Below are positions 54,467 to 63,219 of a stretch of DNA of 64,000 nt, piece by piece (the stretch's first letter is position 1; every line of letters starts with the position of its first letter). The notes below the pieces were generated by a model that was given only the letters and a program-made list of their open reading frames with translations, ran no database searches and was not told the DNA's origin. The translations under genes and the position numbers were made by a program. The DNA comes from Aidingimonas lacisalsi (GTDB taxonomy: Bacteria > Pseudomonadota > Gammaproteobacteria > Pseudomonadales > Halomonadaceae), in the NCBI RefSeq assembly GCF_008079445.1, contig NZ_VRYH01000002.1, forward strand, positions 372,001-436,000, given 5' to 3'.

Positions 54467-55987
54467 ATGATTTATTCCAATCCCGGTCAAGCCGATGCGG
54501 TGGTCGCGTTCGATTCACGCTATGGCAACTACATTGGTGGAGAGTTCGTCGCCCCGGTCAAAGGGCAGTATTTCGATAACGTCAGCCCGATCAATGGCGA
54601 GGTGTTTTGTGAGATTCCTCGCTCCACGGCCGAAGATATCGACAAGGCGCTCGATGCAGCGCATCAGGCGGCACCGGCATGGGGCCAGACGTCAGCCGCC
54701 GAGCGTGGCAATCTGTTGCTCAAGATTGCCGAACGTATCGAGCAGAATATCGAACAACTGGCCGTTGCCGAAAGCTGGGACAACGGCAAGGCCGTGCGCG
54801 AAACGCTGAATGCGGATCTTCCATTGGCGGTCGATCACTTCCGCTACTTTGCCGGTTGCATCCGTGCCCAGGAGGGCACGCTGGCAGATATCGACAACAA
54901 TACGGTGGCTTATCATTTTCATGAGCCGTTAGGCGTCGTGGGACAGATCATTCCCTGGAACTTCCCGATCTTGATGGCAACCTGGAAACTGGCACCGGCG
55001 TTGGCTGCCGGTAACTGCGTGGTATTGAAACCCGCCGAACAAACTCCGGCTTCGATTCTCAAACTCATGGAACTGGTTGGTGATCTGCTGCCGGCGGGCG
55101 TCATCAATATCGTCAATGGCTATGGCGCCGAAGCCGGGCAGGCCCTGGCCGCCAGTCCCCGCATCGCCAAGATCGCCTTCACCGGGTCGACACCGGTGGG
55201 ATCGCATATCCTCAAGTGTGCCGCCGAGCATATCATTCCTTCGACGGTAGAGTTGGGTGGCAAATCGCCGAACATTTATTTCGCCGATATCATGAATGCC
55301 GAGTCCTCGTTCATCGACAAGGCCGTGGAAGGGTTGGTACTGGCGTTCTTCAACCAGGGCGAAGTCTGTACATGTCCATCGCGGGCATTGATTCAGGAAA
55401 GCATGTACGAACCTTTCATGGCACGGGTCATGGAGCGTACTCAATCGATCAAACGCGGGAATCCGCTGGATACCGAGGTTCAGGTAGGGGCTCAGGCGTC
55501 AGAGGAGCAATTCGACAAGATCATGTCCTACATGGATGTCGCACGTGACGAAGGTGCCGAATTTCTGACCGGCGGCTCCAAGGCGTCGTTCGATCCGGCT
55601 TATGACCGGGGATTCTATATCGAACCGACGCTACTCAAGGGCAATAACAGCATGCGTGTTTTCCAGGAGGAAATCTTCGGCCCCGTGGTGGCAGTGACCA
55701 CCTTCAAGGACGAAGCCGAGGCACTATCGATTGCCAATGACACCCAGTTCGGCTTGGGTGCTGGTGTATGGAGTCGCGATATCAACGTGGCATTCCGCAT
55801 GGGCCGTGGTATCCAGGCCGGTCGTGTATGGACTAACTGCTACCACCAATACCCGGCTCATGCCGCTTTCGGGGGTTACAAGAAGTCCGGCATCGGTCGT
55901 GAAACCCACAAGCAGGCATTGGAACACTATCAGCAGACCAAGAATCTGCTGGTGAGCTATGACGCCAATCCGATGGGATTCTTCTAG
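54467..55987 (+). CDS. exaC: NAD-dependent aldehyde dehydrogenase, ExaC/AcoD-like
   Basis: 506 residues. It has the ALDH landmarks: [30 protein letters not shown], the catalytic Glu in VELGGKSPN and the catalytic Cys in [14 protein letters not shown]-terminal [20 protein letters not shown] is typical of acetaldehyde dehydrogenases ExaC/AcoD. It oxidises acetaldehyde to acetate. AGGAG seven bases before 54467 sets the start; the frame is open upstream without homology. A zinc alcohol dehydrogenase follows in the same direction. Confidence 0.92.
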   Translation: MIYSNPGQADAVVAFDSRYGNYIGGEFVAPVKGQYFDNVSPINGEVFCEIPRSTAEDIDKALDAAHQAAPAWGQTSAAERGNLLLKIAERIEQNIEQLAVAESWDNGKAVRETLNADLPLAVDHFRYFAGCIRAQEGTLADIDNNTVAYHFHEPLGVVGQIIPWNFPILMATWKLAPALAAGNCVVLKPAEQTPASILKLMELVGDLLPAGVINIVNGYGAEAGQALAASPRIAKIAFTGSTPVGSHILKCAAEHIIPSTVELGGKSPNIYFADIMNAESSFIDKAVEGLVLAFFNQGEVCTCPSRALIQESMYEPFMARVMERTQSIKRGNPLDTEVQVGAQASEEQFDKIMSYMDVARDEGAEFLTGGSKASFDPAYDRGFYIEPTLLKGNNSMRVFQEEIFGPVVAVTTFKDEAEALSIANDTQFGLGAGVWSRDINVAFRMGRGIQAGRVWTNCYHQYPAHAAFGGYKKSGIGRETHKQALEHYQQTKNLLVSYDANPMGFF

Positions 55988-56063
55988 GCGCTGTCCAAAA
56001 GCTGGCTGCTCTGGCGCGTTGGCTCGAGCAGCCATTCCCTATTTCCACACGCAGAGCGGGGCT

Positions 56064-56090
56064 CACCGCTACCTCCCCCGGCGAGCGGTG
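56064..56090 (+). terminator. Weak hairpin between aldehyde and alcohol dehydrogenase genes
   Basis: CACCGCT and AGCGGTG pair across a 13-base loop 77 bases after the aldehyde dehydrogenase stop. It may be a terminator or an attenuator ahead of the alcohol dehydrogenase; no T-run. Confidence 0.35.
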
Positions 56091-56129
56091 ATCGGGGGCA
56101 TTCTGTTGCCCTAACCGAGGAGATATGAG

Positions 56130-57158
56130 ATGGACAAGACGATGCAAGCCGCCGTAGTACGCCAGTTCGGCGAACCGCTGGCGATTGAGGAGGTCGCCAC
56201 ACCCCGGCCGCAACAAGGCGAGATCCTGGTTCAGGTGGCAGCTTCAGGGGTTTGCCACACGGATCTGCATGCCGCCCACGGTGACTGGCCGGTCAAGCCC
56301 AGGCCGCCCTTTATTCCCGGTCACGAGGGCGTCGGCCACATTGTCGCGGTGGGTGAGGGCATCAAGCACGTCAAGGAGGGTGACCGTGTCGGCGTGCCGT
56401 GGCTCTATTCTGCCTGTGGCTACTGTGAGCACTGCCTGGGTGGCTGGGAAACTCTGTGCGAGTCGCAGCAGAACACCGGTTACTCGGTGAACGGCGGTTT
56501 CGCCGACTACACCCTAGCCGATGCTGGCTACGTGGGGCGGCTGCCAGACAATGTGGACTTCCTGGAGATCGCCCCGGTGTTGTGTGCTGGTGTGACGGTC
56601 TACAAGGGACTCAAGATGACCGATGCCCGCCCCGGCCAGTGGGTAGTGATTTCGGGCATCGGCGGCCTCGGTCACATGGCAGTTCAATATGCCAAGGCCA
56701 TGGGCTTCAACGTGGCTGCGGTCGATATCGACGACGGTAAGCTGGCACTGGCCGAGCGCTTGGGGGCCACCGTTGCCGTCAATGCTTTGCAGGCCGATCC
56801 GGCCGATACCCTGAAGCGAGAGATCGGCGGTGCTCATGGCGCTCTGGTTACGGCGGTGTCGCCCAAGGCCTTCGATCAGGCCCAGCGCATGCTGCGTCGC
56901 GGTGGGACCCTGGTGCTCAACGGCTTGCCGCCTGGCGACTTCCCGCTGCCGATCTTCGATACGGTGCTCAACGGCATCACGGTGCGCGGCTCCATCGTTG
57001 GCACTCGCCAGGATCTGCAGGAGGCGCTGGACTTCTCCGGTGAAGGCAAGGTCAAGGCCACCATCGCCACGGAAAGGCTGGAGAACATCAACGATGTCTT
57101 CCAGCGGATGATTGATGGCAAGATCGAAGGACGGATCGTGCTGGACATGATGGGCTGA
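56130..57158 (+). CDS. adhP: Zinc-dependent alcohol dehydrogenase, AdhP/AdhA-like
   Basis: 342 residues. Catalytic zinc ligands are in [14 protein letters not shown] and GHEGVG, with a structural zinc cluster of four cysteines ([16 protein letters not shown]) and the NAD fold [16 protein letters not shown]. This is the propanol-preferring/ethanol AdhP type. With the aldehyde dehydrogenase it would turn ethanol into acetate. GAGGAG upstream supports the start. A role in the regulatory block to its left is inferred from position. Confidence 0.92.
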   Translation: MDKTMQAAVVRQFGEPLAIEEVATPRPQQGEILVQVAASGVCHTDLHAAHGDWPVKPRPPFIPGHEGVGHIVAVGEGIKHVKEGDRVGVPWLYSACGYCEHCLGGWETLCESQQNTGYSVNGGFADYTLADAGYVGRLPDNVDFLEIAPVLCAGVTVYKGLKMTDARPGQWVVISGIGGLGHMAVQYAKAMGFNVAAVDIDDGKLALAERLGATVAVNALQADPADTLKREIGGAHGALVTAVSPKAFDQAQRMLRRGGTLVLNGLPPGDFPLPIFDTVLNGITVRGSIVGTRQDLQEALDFSGEGKVKATIATERLENINDVFQRMIDGKIEGRIVLDMMG

Positions 57159-57268
57159 ACATGGGACTGCCACTGCATCGAGAGGGCGACGCTGGTGTGA
57201 ACCCCCTATCGGTTGGCGGCCGTTTCCGGCATCATCGAGCGCCATTTCCATGAGAAGGGCCATCATTG

Positions 57269-57880
57269 ATGCATAGCGAGGCTACCGATCTTCATCAGCA
57301 GCGGTTGCATAAGGTTCTGGCCCTGCTCAAGGTCAGTGGCGCGCACAGCGTACTCGATCTGGGGTGCGGCTCGGGGGCTCTATTGGCATGTCTGCTGGCT
57401 GACATACAATTTGCCCGGATCCTGGGGGTGGAACAGTCGGGAATCGGGCTGGTGCAGGCCAAGCAGCGTTTGGCGGAGCCGATGGCCGCGAACCCCGGCC
57501 GCCTGGAGTTGGTATGCGCCTCTTATACAGAACGCTCCTCACGTTTTATTGGATTTGACGCAGCGGCAATGGTCGAGACCATCGAACATGTGCCTTCGGC
57601 ACGACTGTCGGAGGTCGAGCAAGCGGTATTCGGGTTCTATCGCCCTGGGATGCTGGTCATGACCACACCGAACCGGGAGTATAATCCCTTGTTTGACCTG
57701 GCCCCTGGTGAATTCCGCGATGAAGATCATTGGTTTGAGTGGGATCGTGCCAAGTTTCGGCAATGGGGGCTGGGTATTGCACGTCGACACGGCTATCGCG
57801 TGACCTTCGGTGGCGTCGGCGAAGAGCATCCCTACTTGGGTCATCCCACCCAACTGGCACAGTTCGTGCGTCAGTCATGA
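57269..57880 (+). CDS. Stand-alone Hen1-type RNA 2'-O-methyltransferase domain
   Basis: 203 residues. SAM-binding motif I is VLDLGCGSGALLACLL. The Hen1 metal site follows: ETIEH (Glu103, Glu106, His107) and a later His154 in FRDEDHWFEWDRAKFRQW. The signature TTPNREYNPLFDL is also present. Hen1 adds a 2'-O-methyl group to the 3' end of RNA, protecting it. Most bacterial Hen1 proteins are about 460 residues with an N-terminal ligase-linked domain and a Pnkp gene next door; here only the methyltransferase is present and no Pnkp is in the window. The ATG at 57269 is preferred to an in-frame TTG three bases earlier. It converges on the methyltransferase fusion gene with a 10-base overlap. Confidence 0.82.
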   Translation: MHSEATDLHQQRLHKVLALLKVSGAHSVLDLGCGSGALLACLLADIQFARILGVEQSGIGLVQAKQRLAEPMAANPGRLELVCASYTERSSRFIGFDAAAMVETIEHVPSARLSEVEQAVFGFYRPGMLVMTTPNREYNPLFDLAPGEFRDEDHWFEWDRAKFRQWGLGIARRHGYRVTFGGVGEEHPYLGHPTQLAQFVRQS

Positions 57881-59109
57881 GCATGACTGGGTGATGACAG
57901 CCCCAATACGTCAGCTTCCCGTTTGCGTCGCTGATACAGATCCCACCCGGTGGCAATGATCAATAGAATGAATCCGCCGAGTTCGATTAGTGGCTGATAA
58001 TCAACGAACAGGGTGTACAGTAGGATTACAGTGCCTCCTATGCCTACCAGAAGCGGCCACACGGTGTGATGTCGGCGTATTCCTGCTGTAATTGCCAACA
58101 GGGTCAGAAAAGAGAAGATCACGATGGAGGTAGCCCAGATACCTTCGTCGATGGTCAGCCCGAGGCCCAGTAGCGGAAGTATGGCGACTGTTGCCAGCGT
58201 CCCGTAGCAACTCAACAGTGCCAGTATCAGGCTGATGACTCCCAGAAGGCCTCTGCGCCATATTGACCGGAACCAGCGACGCGGATCGAGTCGCCGTAAC
58301 CATTGCTGTAGCAATGACGGAGCTGTCAGTCCCCGGCGCATGCTCAGCTCGATGGTATGGGCACCGAAACTGGAGGCGATATCCCGGGTCTGTTCGCTGG
58401 GGCTGAGAGCAAAATAGTCGCGGGCGTTGAGTTCCTGAATGTCCTCGAAGCCGGCATCACGGAACAGCGCCAACAGATCCTCCTTGACGGTGGCTCCCAC
58501 TACGCACTCGACCCAGAGTCGTGGGTCGTCGTGGCAATCCACCGATACAGGGCGCTGGATCACGATATCGGCGATTTGCAGACGCCCCCGTGGTCGTAGG
58601 ACCCGGAACATCTCGGCAACGGCAAGACGTTTATTCGGCACAAGGTTGAGCGCGCCGTTACTGGTGATGCTATCGATGCTGTCGTTGGCCAGTGGCAGTC
58701 GTTCGGCGGATGCCTGAATGACATCGATTGAATCGATGTCATGGGTATCGATGACGGTTCTGAGTTTGCGGGTCATGGCATACGTCAAATCCAGTGCGAT
58801 GACGTGCCCCTCCGGACCTGTCAACTGTCTGGCGATCAAGCTGTCATTACCGGCTCCCGCCCCGATGTCCAAAACCCGGTCGCCAGGCTGGATCGCCTCA
58901 CCGTGAAAGGGGTAGCCGACGCCGGCAAAGGAATCCAGTGTGGCGGCCGGCAATTGGGCGGTCTGCGCTTGTGGGTAATCGAGGAAATGGCATGCAGAAT
59001 CGCCCACGGGAAAGTGAAAGGGCGATGCCGGATCGTTGGCTACGGCGGTATACATGCCCTGTACCGCTGAGATGATCTGTTGTCGTGAGTAACCGAGTAT
59101 TGCGACCAT
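57871..59109 (-). CDS. ArsM-like methyltransferase fused to a MerC-like four-helix membrane domain
   Basis: 412 residues. The N-terminal SAM methyltransferase (about 40-265) has VLDIGAGAGNDSLIARQL and PNKRLAVAEMFRVLRPRGRL. A Cys in RLWVECVVGATVKEDLL aligns with a metal(loid)-binding Cys of ArsM enzymes, and a second Cys lies at DSACHFLDY. The C-terminal part (about 285-395) has four helices with a Cys at the start (LALLSCYGTLATVAILPLLG) and a WDLYQRRK end, resembling MerC-type transporters. It is 38 bases after the anti-sigma gene in one operon with the ECF factor. Possible role: methylation of a metalloid or related compound at the membrane. The methyltransferase call is firm; substrate and MerC relation are not. 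Confidence 0.75.
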   Translation of the reverse strand: MVAILGYSRQQIISAVQGMYTAVANDPASPFHFPVGDSACHFLDYPQAQTAQLPAATLDSFAGVGYPFHGEAIQPGDRVLDIGAGAGNDSLIARQLTGPEGHVIALDLTYAMTRKLRTVIDTHDIDSIDVIQASAERLPLANDSIDSITSNGALNLVPNKRLAVAEMFRVLRPRGRLQIADIVIQRPVSVDCHDDPRLWVECVVGATVKEDLLALFRDAGFEDIQELNARDYFALSPSEQTRDIASSFGAHTIELSMRRGLTAPSLLQQWLRRLDPRRWFRSIWRRGLLGVISLILALLSCYGTLATVAILPLLGLGLTIDEGIWATSIVIFSFLTLLAITAGIRRHHTVWPLLVGIGGTVILLYTLFVDYQPLIELGGFILLIIATGWDLYQRRKREADVLGLSSPSHAHD

Positions 59110-59147
59110 GCCCTTTATCCGTGACCGGTTGAAATCTGGATCGTCAG

Positions 59148-59408
59148 TCAGGTCGTCGAATTGGATTCGTCGTCGAATTGATCGAGCAGCGACCGAATCC
59201 GCCGATGCAAGCGATGGGGTGCCGGCACTTGTGTCAGCGCCTCCATTCTGTCACGTAAGCGTCGTTCGAACTCTGCGCGGGAAAAACAATCGCGACACTT
59301 GGCCAGATGCTGTTCGATATCCGCCTGACGTTGATCATCCAGCTCCTGATCAAGATAGTCGAAGAGTTGCTCGATGACTTCTTCGCATGTCAGTGTCCGT
59401 CGTGTCAT
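59148..59408 (-). CDS. Zinc-finger (zf-HC2) anti-sigma factor
   Basis: An 86-residue soluble protein with the HC2 zinc motif: an early Cys (LTCEEVIEQLFDYLDQELD) and HLAKCRDCFSR. No membrane helix follows, so it is a cytosolic, ZAS-type anti-sigma factor that could release its sigma partner on oxidation or metal stress. Its ATG overlaps the sigma factor's stop (ATGA). Confidence 0.85.
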   Translation of the reverse strand: MTRRTLTCEEVIEQLFDYLDQELDDQRQADIEQHLAKCRDCFSRAEFERRLRDRMEALTQVPAPHRLHRRIRSLLDQFDDESNSTT

Positions 59409-60049
59409 GGTGAAGCCCCCTCATTCCCCGGTCGGTTGACTGCGATGCCGGCATCACTGGCTTGCTGCCAGAGTGACTTCTGGAGCAACGAACGACCACG
59501 ATTCAACCGCGAACGTACCGTGCCGACCGGTATGCCAAGCATTTCCGCGGTCTCGGCGTAGGAATATCCTTGCACTTCTACGACGATCAGAACGACTCTG
59601 AACGGGTCAGGTAGCGCATCCAGCGCCAATTGAAGCTCCTCTTGTAGAAGTTCATTCAGGAAGCGTTCTTCCGTATTGCCCCACCAGAGCAGAAAGGGCT
59701 GATGCAGTTGCCGGAATAGTGAGAAATCTTCCGAATCGCACTCATCCAGTGTAGGTGCATCATCATCCGACGAAAATGGCGGGCGGCTCTGTCGGCGGCG
59801 CCACTCACTGATGAATGTATTGTTGAGGATGTGGAACAGCCAGCCTTGGAAACAGTCGGGATCACGCAGTTCATCGAGTTTGCTCCAGGCTTTTTCGATC
59901 GCCTCGGCAACGATGTCTTCGGCATCGTCAGGATTCCGGGTCAGGCGCAGCGCAGTGCCGTAAAGCCGATCCATCAGTGGCTCCAGTTGACATTGGAACC
60001 ACCGCTTCGGTTGCCGGCGACGAGACCCGCCTGATGAGGCTGCGCTCAT
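59405..60049 (-). CDS. ECF RNA polymerase sigma factor
   Basis: 214 residues. Sigma region 2 (about 25-95) has LYGTALRLTRNPDDAEDIVA and AWSKLDELRDPDCFQGWLFH; region 4 (about 135-190) has LDALPDPFRVVLIVVEVQGY, then YAETAEMLGIPVGTVRSRLNRG. GGGAGG before the ATG at 60049 decides the start. It leads an operon with its anti-sigma and the methyltransferase fusion. The divergent gap holds two GGAAC-17-CGTC elements, one facing this gene, so self-activation is likely. Confidence 0.9.
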   Translation of the reverse strand: MSAASSGGSRRRQPKRWFQCQLEPLMDRLYGTALRLTRNPDDAEDIVAEAIEKAWSKLDELRDPDCFQGWLFHILNNTFISEWRRRQSRPPFSSDDDAPTLDECDSEDFSLFRQLHQPFLLWWGNTEERFLNELLQEELQLALDALPDPFRVVLIVVEVQGYSYAETAEMLGIPVGTVRSRLNRGRSLLQKSLWQQASDAGIAVNRPGNEGASP

Positions 60050-60114
60050 GTGGCCTCCCGATTTCACCCGTCTCTCATCGATTGATCATGCGCCTCTTCT
60101 CGTTATACCGCCAG

Positions 60115-60140
60115 GACGCAACAGACCAGGACAAGGTTCC
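60115..60140 (-). promoter_or_regulatory. ECF-type promoter facing the sigma factor operon
   Basis: Read on the minus strand: GGAAC (60140-60136), 17 bases, then CGTC (60118-60115), followed by C. This is the classic -35/-10 layout for ECF sigma factors and matches the divergent element at 60163-60188 in both boxes and in spacing. It points at the sigma factor gene. Confidence 0.7.
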
Positions 60141-60162
60141 CGGTATGACGAGAGGCTTATCG

Positions 60163-60188
60163 GGAACATCTCGTGGGGCCTGTGCGTC
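60163..60188 (+). promoter_or_regulatory. ECF-type promoter facing the cupin gene
   Basis: GGAAC (60163-60167), 17 bases, CGTC (60185-60188). It is the same as the minus-strand element 23 bases to its left and lies 63 bases before the cupin start at 60251. The twin layout implies that the one sigma factor drives both directions. Confidence 0.7.
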
Positions 60189-60250
60189 CTCGCAGTACAC
60201 GGCAGCGCTTGTCGTGTCACCTGAAACAAACCATACGAGGAGGCAAGGTC

Positions 60251-60724
60251 ATGAAAACCATAATGCTATTGATGCTCGGCATGAGTTTGGGGAGCATCCC
60301 GGCCGTGAGTGCGGCAGATATGCCTTATCATGGTAACGGCCATATCATGGGCACCGCCGACCAGTTGGAGTGGGGACCCGTGGGGTCGATGGGCGAAGGT
60401 GCAGAAATCGCTGTGATCGAAGGCGACATGACGGAAGAAGCGCCTTTCACCATTCGCCTGCGGCTCGAAGATGGTTACGAAATCAGACCGCATGTTCATC
60501 CCGCATACGAACGGGTGACGGTGCTGGAGGGCACCCTGCATTTCGCTCACGGTGAGTCATACGACACCGCAGCGACGCAACCTTTGCCGGTAGGCGGCTT
60601 TGCGATCATGTCTCCCGGAGATCCGATGTTCGGGTATGCCGAAGGGGAGACGGTCATTCAATTACATGGTGAGGGGCCCTGGGGTATCGAATATCTGGAT
60701 GCGGCCGATGATCCACGTCAGTAA
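60251..60724 (+). CDS. Exported cupin-domain protein
   Basis: 157 residues. The signal peptide ends near AVSAADMPY. A single cupin domain follows with motif 1 YEIRPHVHPAYERVTVLEGT (two His and one Glu) and motif 2 GGFAIMSPGDPMFG, which lacks the usual last His. It is probably periplasmic and metal-binding. Divergent from the ECF sigma factor and behind a matching promoter, it is likely a regulon member. Cupins also form the sensor half of ChrR-type anti-sigma factors, but this one is a separate exported protein. AGGAGG precedes the ATG at 60251. Confidence 0.82.
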   Translation: MKTIMLLMLGMSLGSIPAVSAADMPYHGNGHIMGTADQLEWGPVGSMGEGAEIAVIEGDMTEEAPFTIRLRLEDGYEIRPHVHPAYERVTVLEGTLHFAHGESYDTAATQPLPVGGFAIMSPGDPMFGYAEGETVIQLHGEGPWGIEYLDAADDPRQ

Positions 60725-60738
60725 TGGTAGTCATACCA

Positions 60739-60772
60739 CCGCTCTCGGCAGCCATACGGCTACCGAGGGCGG
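60739..60772. terminator. Bidirectional hairpin between cupin and choline carrier genes
   Basis: CCGCTCTCGG and CCGAGGGCGG pair with one mismatch, and an inner AGCC/GGCT continues the stem. It lies between the convergent cupin and betT genes and probably ends both transcripts. Confidence 0.65.
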
Positions 60773-60794
60773 AAAGGTCGATGGACGTTGGCAC

Positions 60795-62846
60795 TCAGGA
60801 AGTCGAGTCCAACGCTTCCGTGTCGCCGATGGCGCCGGGCATGGCGGGTGTCTGGCCCGACGGATTCGTCTTGGCCAGGAAGTGTAGGTGGCGCTCGTAT
60901 TCGGCGAGCACATCACCGATGACCTGGCTGCGCGTATGGCCGTTGAGGTCCTGGCCCAATCCGCCTTCGGCTAGGTAGACGTCGAGGCGCAGGTAGTAGT
61001 CGTCATCGACGGGCAGGAAGCTTGGCGTGCGCATGCGATGCGAACGTACCTGGTAGACGAAACTTTGGGAATCGTCCAGGTCGACCTGCAATGTCAGCCG
61101 TGGCAGCGTTTCTCCATCGACACGATCTTCACTGACATGCGCGTGCTGGCCGCGCTGCTTGAGTTCATTGGCGAACTGCTGGAGTGCTGGTCGGATGGCA
61201 TGCTCGATCGTGGCAGCGGCACCGGCGCGGGTGGACGTGTCCAGGGCACGATCGAGGCGCTCGCGCCAGTCACCGCCCTGGTCGTTGCCACCGGCGACCT
61301 GGCGGCGGGCATCGGCTTTGTCGCCTTCCGTTCGCAGGGCGCGGTACACGCCGGCCATGATGGCGAAGATCACGATGGAAAACGGCAGGGCGGTGATGAC
61401 TACGGCACTTTGCAAGGCATTCAATCCGCCTGCCATCAGTAGTGCAATGGTTACCAGCCCGATGATGACGGCCCAGAAGATACGCAGCTTGATCGGGGCA
61501 TCGTGGTTGACGTCGGACAGGATCGAGGTGAAGTTGGCCATGACCAAGGCACCGGAGTCGGCCGATGTCACGAAGAAGACGATACCAAGGATAGTGACGA
61601 TGCCTGCGGTCACTCCGACCCAGGGATAAGATTCCAGTAGGGTGTAGAGTGTCGTTTGCGGTGTGTTCAACGCTTGCTCGCCGAGTTCGGCCACTCCCTG
61701 GTTAGCCACCAGTTCAATACCGCTGTTTCCCAGCACGGACATCCAGACCATCATGAAGGCCAGTGGAATACCCAAGGCGCCTGCGACGAACTCGCGGATG
61801 GTACGGCCGCGGGAAATACGTGCCAGGAACAGTCCGACGAACGGAGTCCAAGCGATCCACCATCCCCAGAAGAAGATGGTCCACCATCCTTTCCACTCCT
61901 GTGCATCCTCTCCGGCGTAGGCATAAGTGTCGAAACTCTTGGCGATGAAGCTCGAGAAGTAGTCGCCTGCGTTATTGACGACCATATCGAGGAGTTTCAG
62001 GGTATGCCCCTGGAACAGGATGAAGAGCAACAGCGCCAGGGCCAGCAGCATATTGAATTCCGATAGTCGGCGAATGCCTTTTTCGACGCCGCTGACCACG
62101 GAAATCGTGGCGATGATGACGACCATGACGATCAGGATGACCTGCACGGACAGGTTCTCCGGCACATCGAACATGTAGTTCAGCCCATAGTTGAGCTGAA
62201 TGACACCGATGCCCAAGCTGGTCGCAATGCCGAATACGGTGGATACCACAGCGGTGATATCGACGGTATGGCCGATAGGGCCGTAAATGCGCTTGCCAAG
62301 TAGCGGATAGAGTGCACTGCGAATGGCCAGTGGCAGACGATGCCGGTAACTGAAATAGGCGAGCGCCATTCCCATCAGGACATAGAGTCCCCAACCGGAA
62401 AGCCCCCAGTGGAGATAGGTCTGTACGACGGCATTGCGCATTGCCGCCTGGCTTTCCGGTTCAAGGGTCGGTGGTGCCAGGAAGTGCGAGAGCGGTTCGG
62501 CGACGCTGAAGAACAACAGGTCGATGCCGATGCCGGCAGCGAACAGCATGGCCGACCAGGATAACAGCGAAAACTCGGGGCGGGCATGATCCGGCCCCAA
62601 TCGAATGTTGCCGAAGCGGGATATCCCGATACCGATCACAAAGACCAGATAGGCAACGATCGCCAGCATGTAGTACCAGCCGAACGTTTCGTTGACCCAG
62701 GCGAGACCGGCATTGAAGAAAGCGCCGGCTTCTTCGGTAAAACTCATCGTGATGACGAGGAAAACGAAGATGCCGACGACGGATCCGTAGAACACGACCG
62801 GATTCAAGCGGTCGCGTCGTTCCGATACGAAAGTGTCATGAGGCAT
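60795..62846 (-). CDS. betT: BCCT-family choline/betaine carrier, BetT-like
   Basis: 683 residues with 12 predicted membrane helices and a long cytosolic C-terminal tail (about 505-683). This is the size class of BetT and related osmo-regulated choline carriers. Signature segments: AAGIGIDLLFFSVAEPLSHF, YLHWGLSGWGLYVLMGMALA, and the substrate aromatic box region WTIFFWGWWIAWTPFVGLFL. It imports choline (or betaine) with sodium or protons for osmoprotection. The C-terminal tail is the osmosensing part in BetT. No betIBA genes are in view. Confidence 0.9.
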   Translation of the reverse strand: MPHDTFVSERRDRLNPVVFYGSVVGIFVFLVITMSFTEEAGAFFNAGLAWVNETFGWYYMLAIVAYLVFVIGIGISRFGNIRLGPDHARPEFSLLSWSAMLFAAGIGIDLLFFSVAEPLSHFLAPPTLEPESQAAMRNAVVQTYLHWGLSGWGLYVLMGMALAYFSYRHRLPLAIRSALYPLLGKRIYGPIGHTVDITAVVSTVFGIATSLGIGVIQLNYGLNYMFDVPENLSVQVILIVMVVIIATISVVSGVEKGIRRLSEFNMLLALALLLFILFQGHTLKLLDMVVNNAGDYFSSFIAKSFDTYAYAGEDAQEWKGWWTIFFWGWWIAWTPFVGLFLARISRGRTIREFVAGALGIPLAFMMVWMSVLGNSGIELVANQGVAELGEQALNTPQTTLYTLLESYPWVGVTAGIVTILGIVFFVTSADSGALVMANFTSILSDVNHDAPIKLRIFWAVIIGLVTIALLMAGGLNALQSAVVITALPFSIVIFAIMAGVYRALRTEGDKADARRQVAGGNDQGGDWRERLDRALDTSTRAGAAATIEHAIRPALQQFANELKQRGQHAHVSEDRVDGETLPRLTLQVDLDDSQSFVYQVRSHRMRTPSFLPVDDDYYLRLDVYLAEGGLGQDLNGHTRSQVIGDVLAEYERHLHFLAKTNPSGQTPAMPGAIGDTEALDSTS

Positions 62847-63219
62847 GGGGAAGAATGCCCTCCGTGTTGTTTGCGAACTCTTTTTTAATTAATCGTTCAA
62901 ATAAAATACGCACTTCTCGTCATGAATTCAACTGCCGTCTCTGGGCGATGTCAGTTCTCGGGGCACGATGTCGACAGATACCGGTTTGTGCTCATTGAGA
63001 GGCTTGGAAAGTGGAAAATCCGTTGACTGCCTATGGATAGGCTTGCAATCCCTTTTGACAGGGCTATACATGATGTAACCGATGTGAAAAGCAGTGCAGT
63101 CCAGAGGCTTGTCCTGGCTCTGTCTGTCGAATCGGGAGGACCGAGTCTCTCTGAGAACAGCCGGGCGCTGTTCGTCACGACCCGTATGGTGAATTACAAC
63201 AACAAGTCTGGAGAGTCTG
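62847..63219. other. Intergenic region between betT and a TRAP binding protein
   Basis: 373 bases without a gene. An AT-rich stretch at 62880-62910 just upstream of betT probably holds its promoter. A possible plus-strand promoter (TTGCAA at 63043-63048 and TATACA at 63065-63070, 16 apart) could serve the TRAP binding protein gene. Nothing else was recognised. Confidence 0.4.

Noticed and set aside
56514-57266. Minus-strand 250-codon frame opposite the alcohol dehydrogenase
   Set aside because: Antisense of a strongly conserved enzyme with no domain of its own.
62881-62910. TTGAACG on the minus strand upstream of betT, like half of a BetI operator
   Set aside because: Only one half-site matches, and betI is not in the window; the AT-rich sequence gives chance matches easily.
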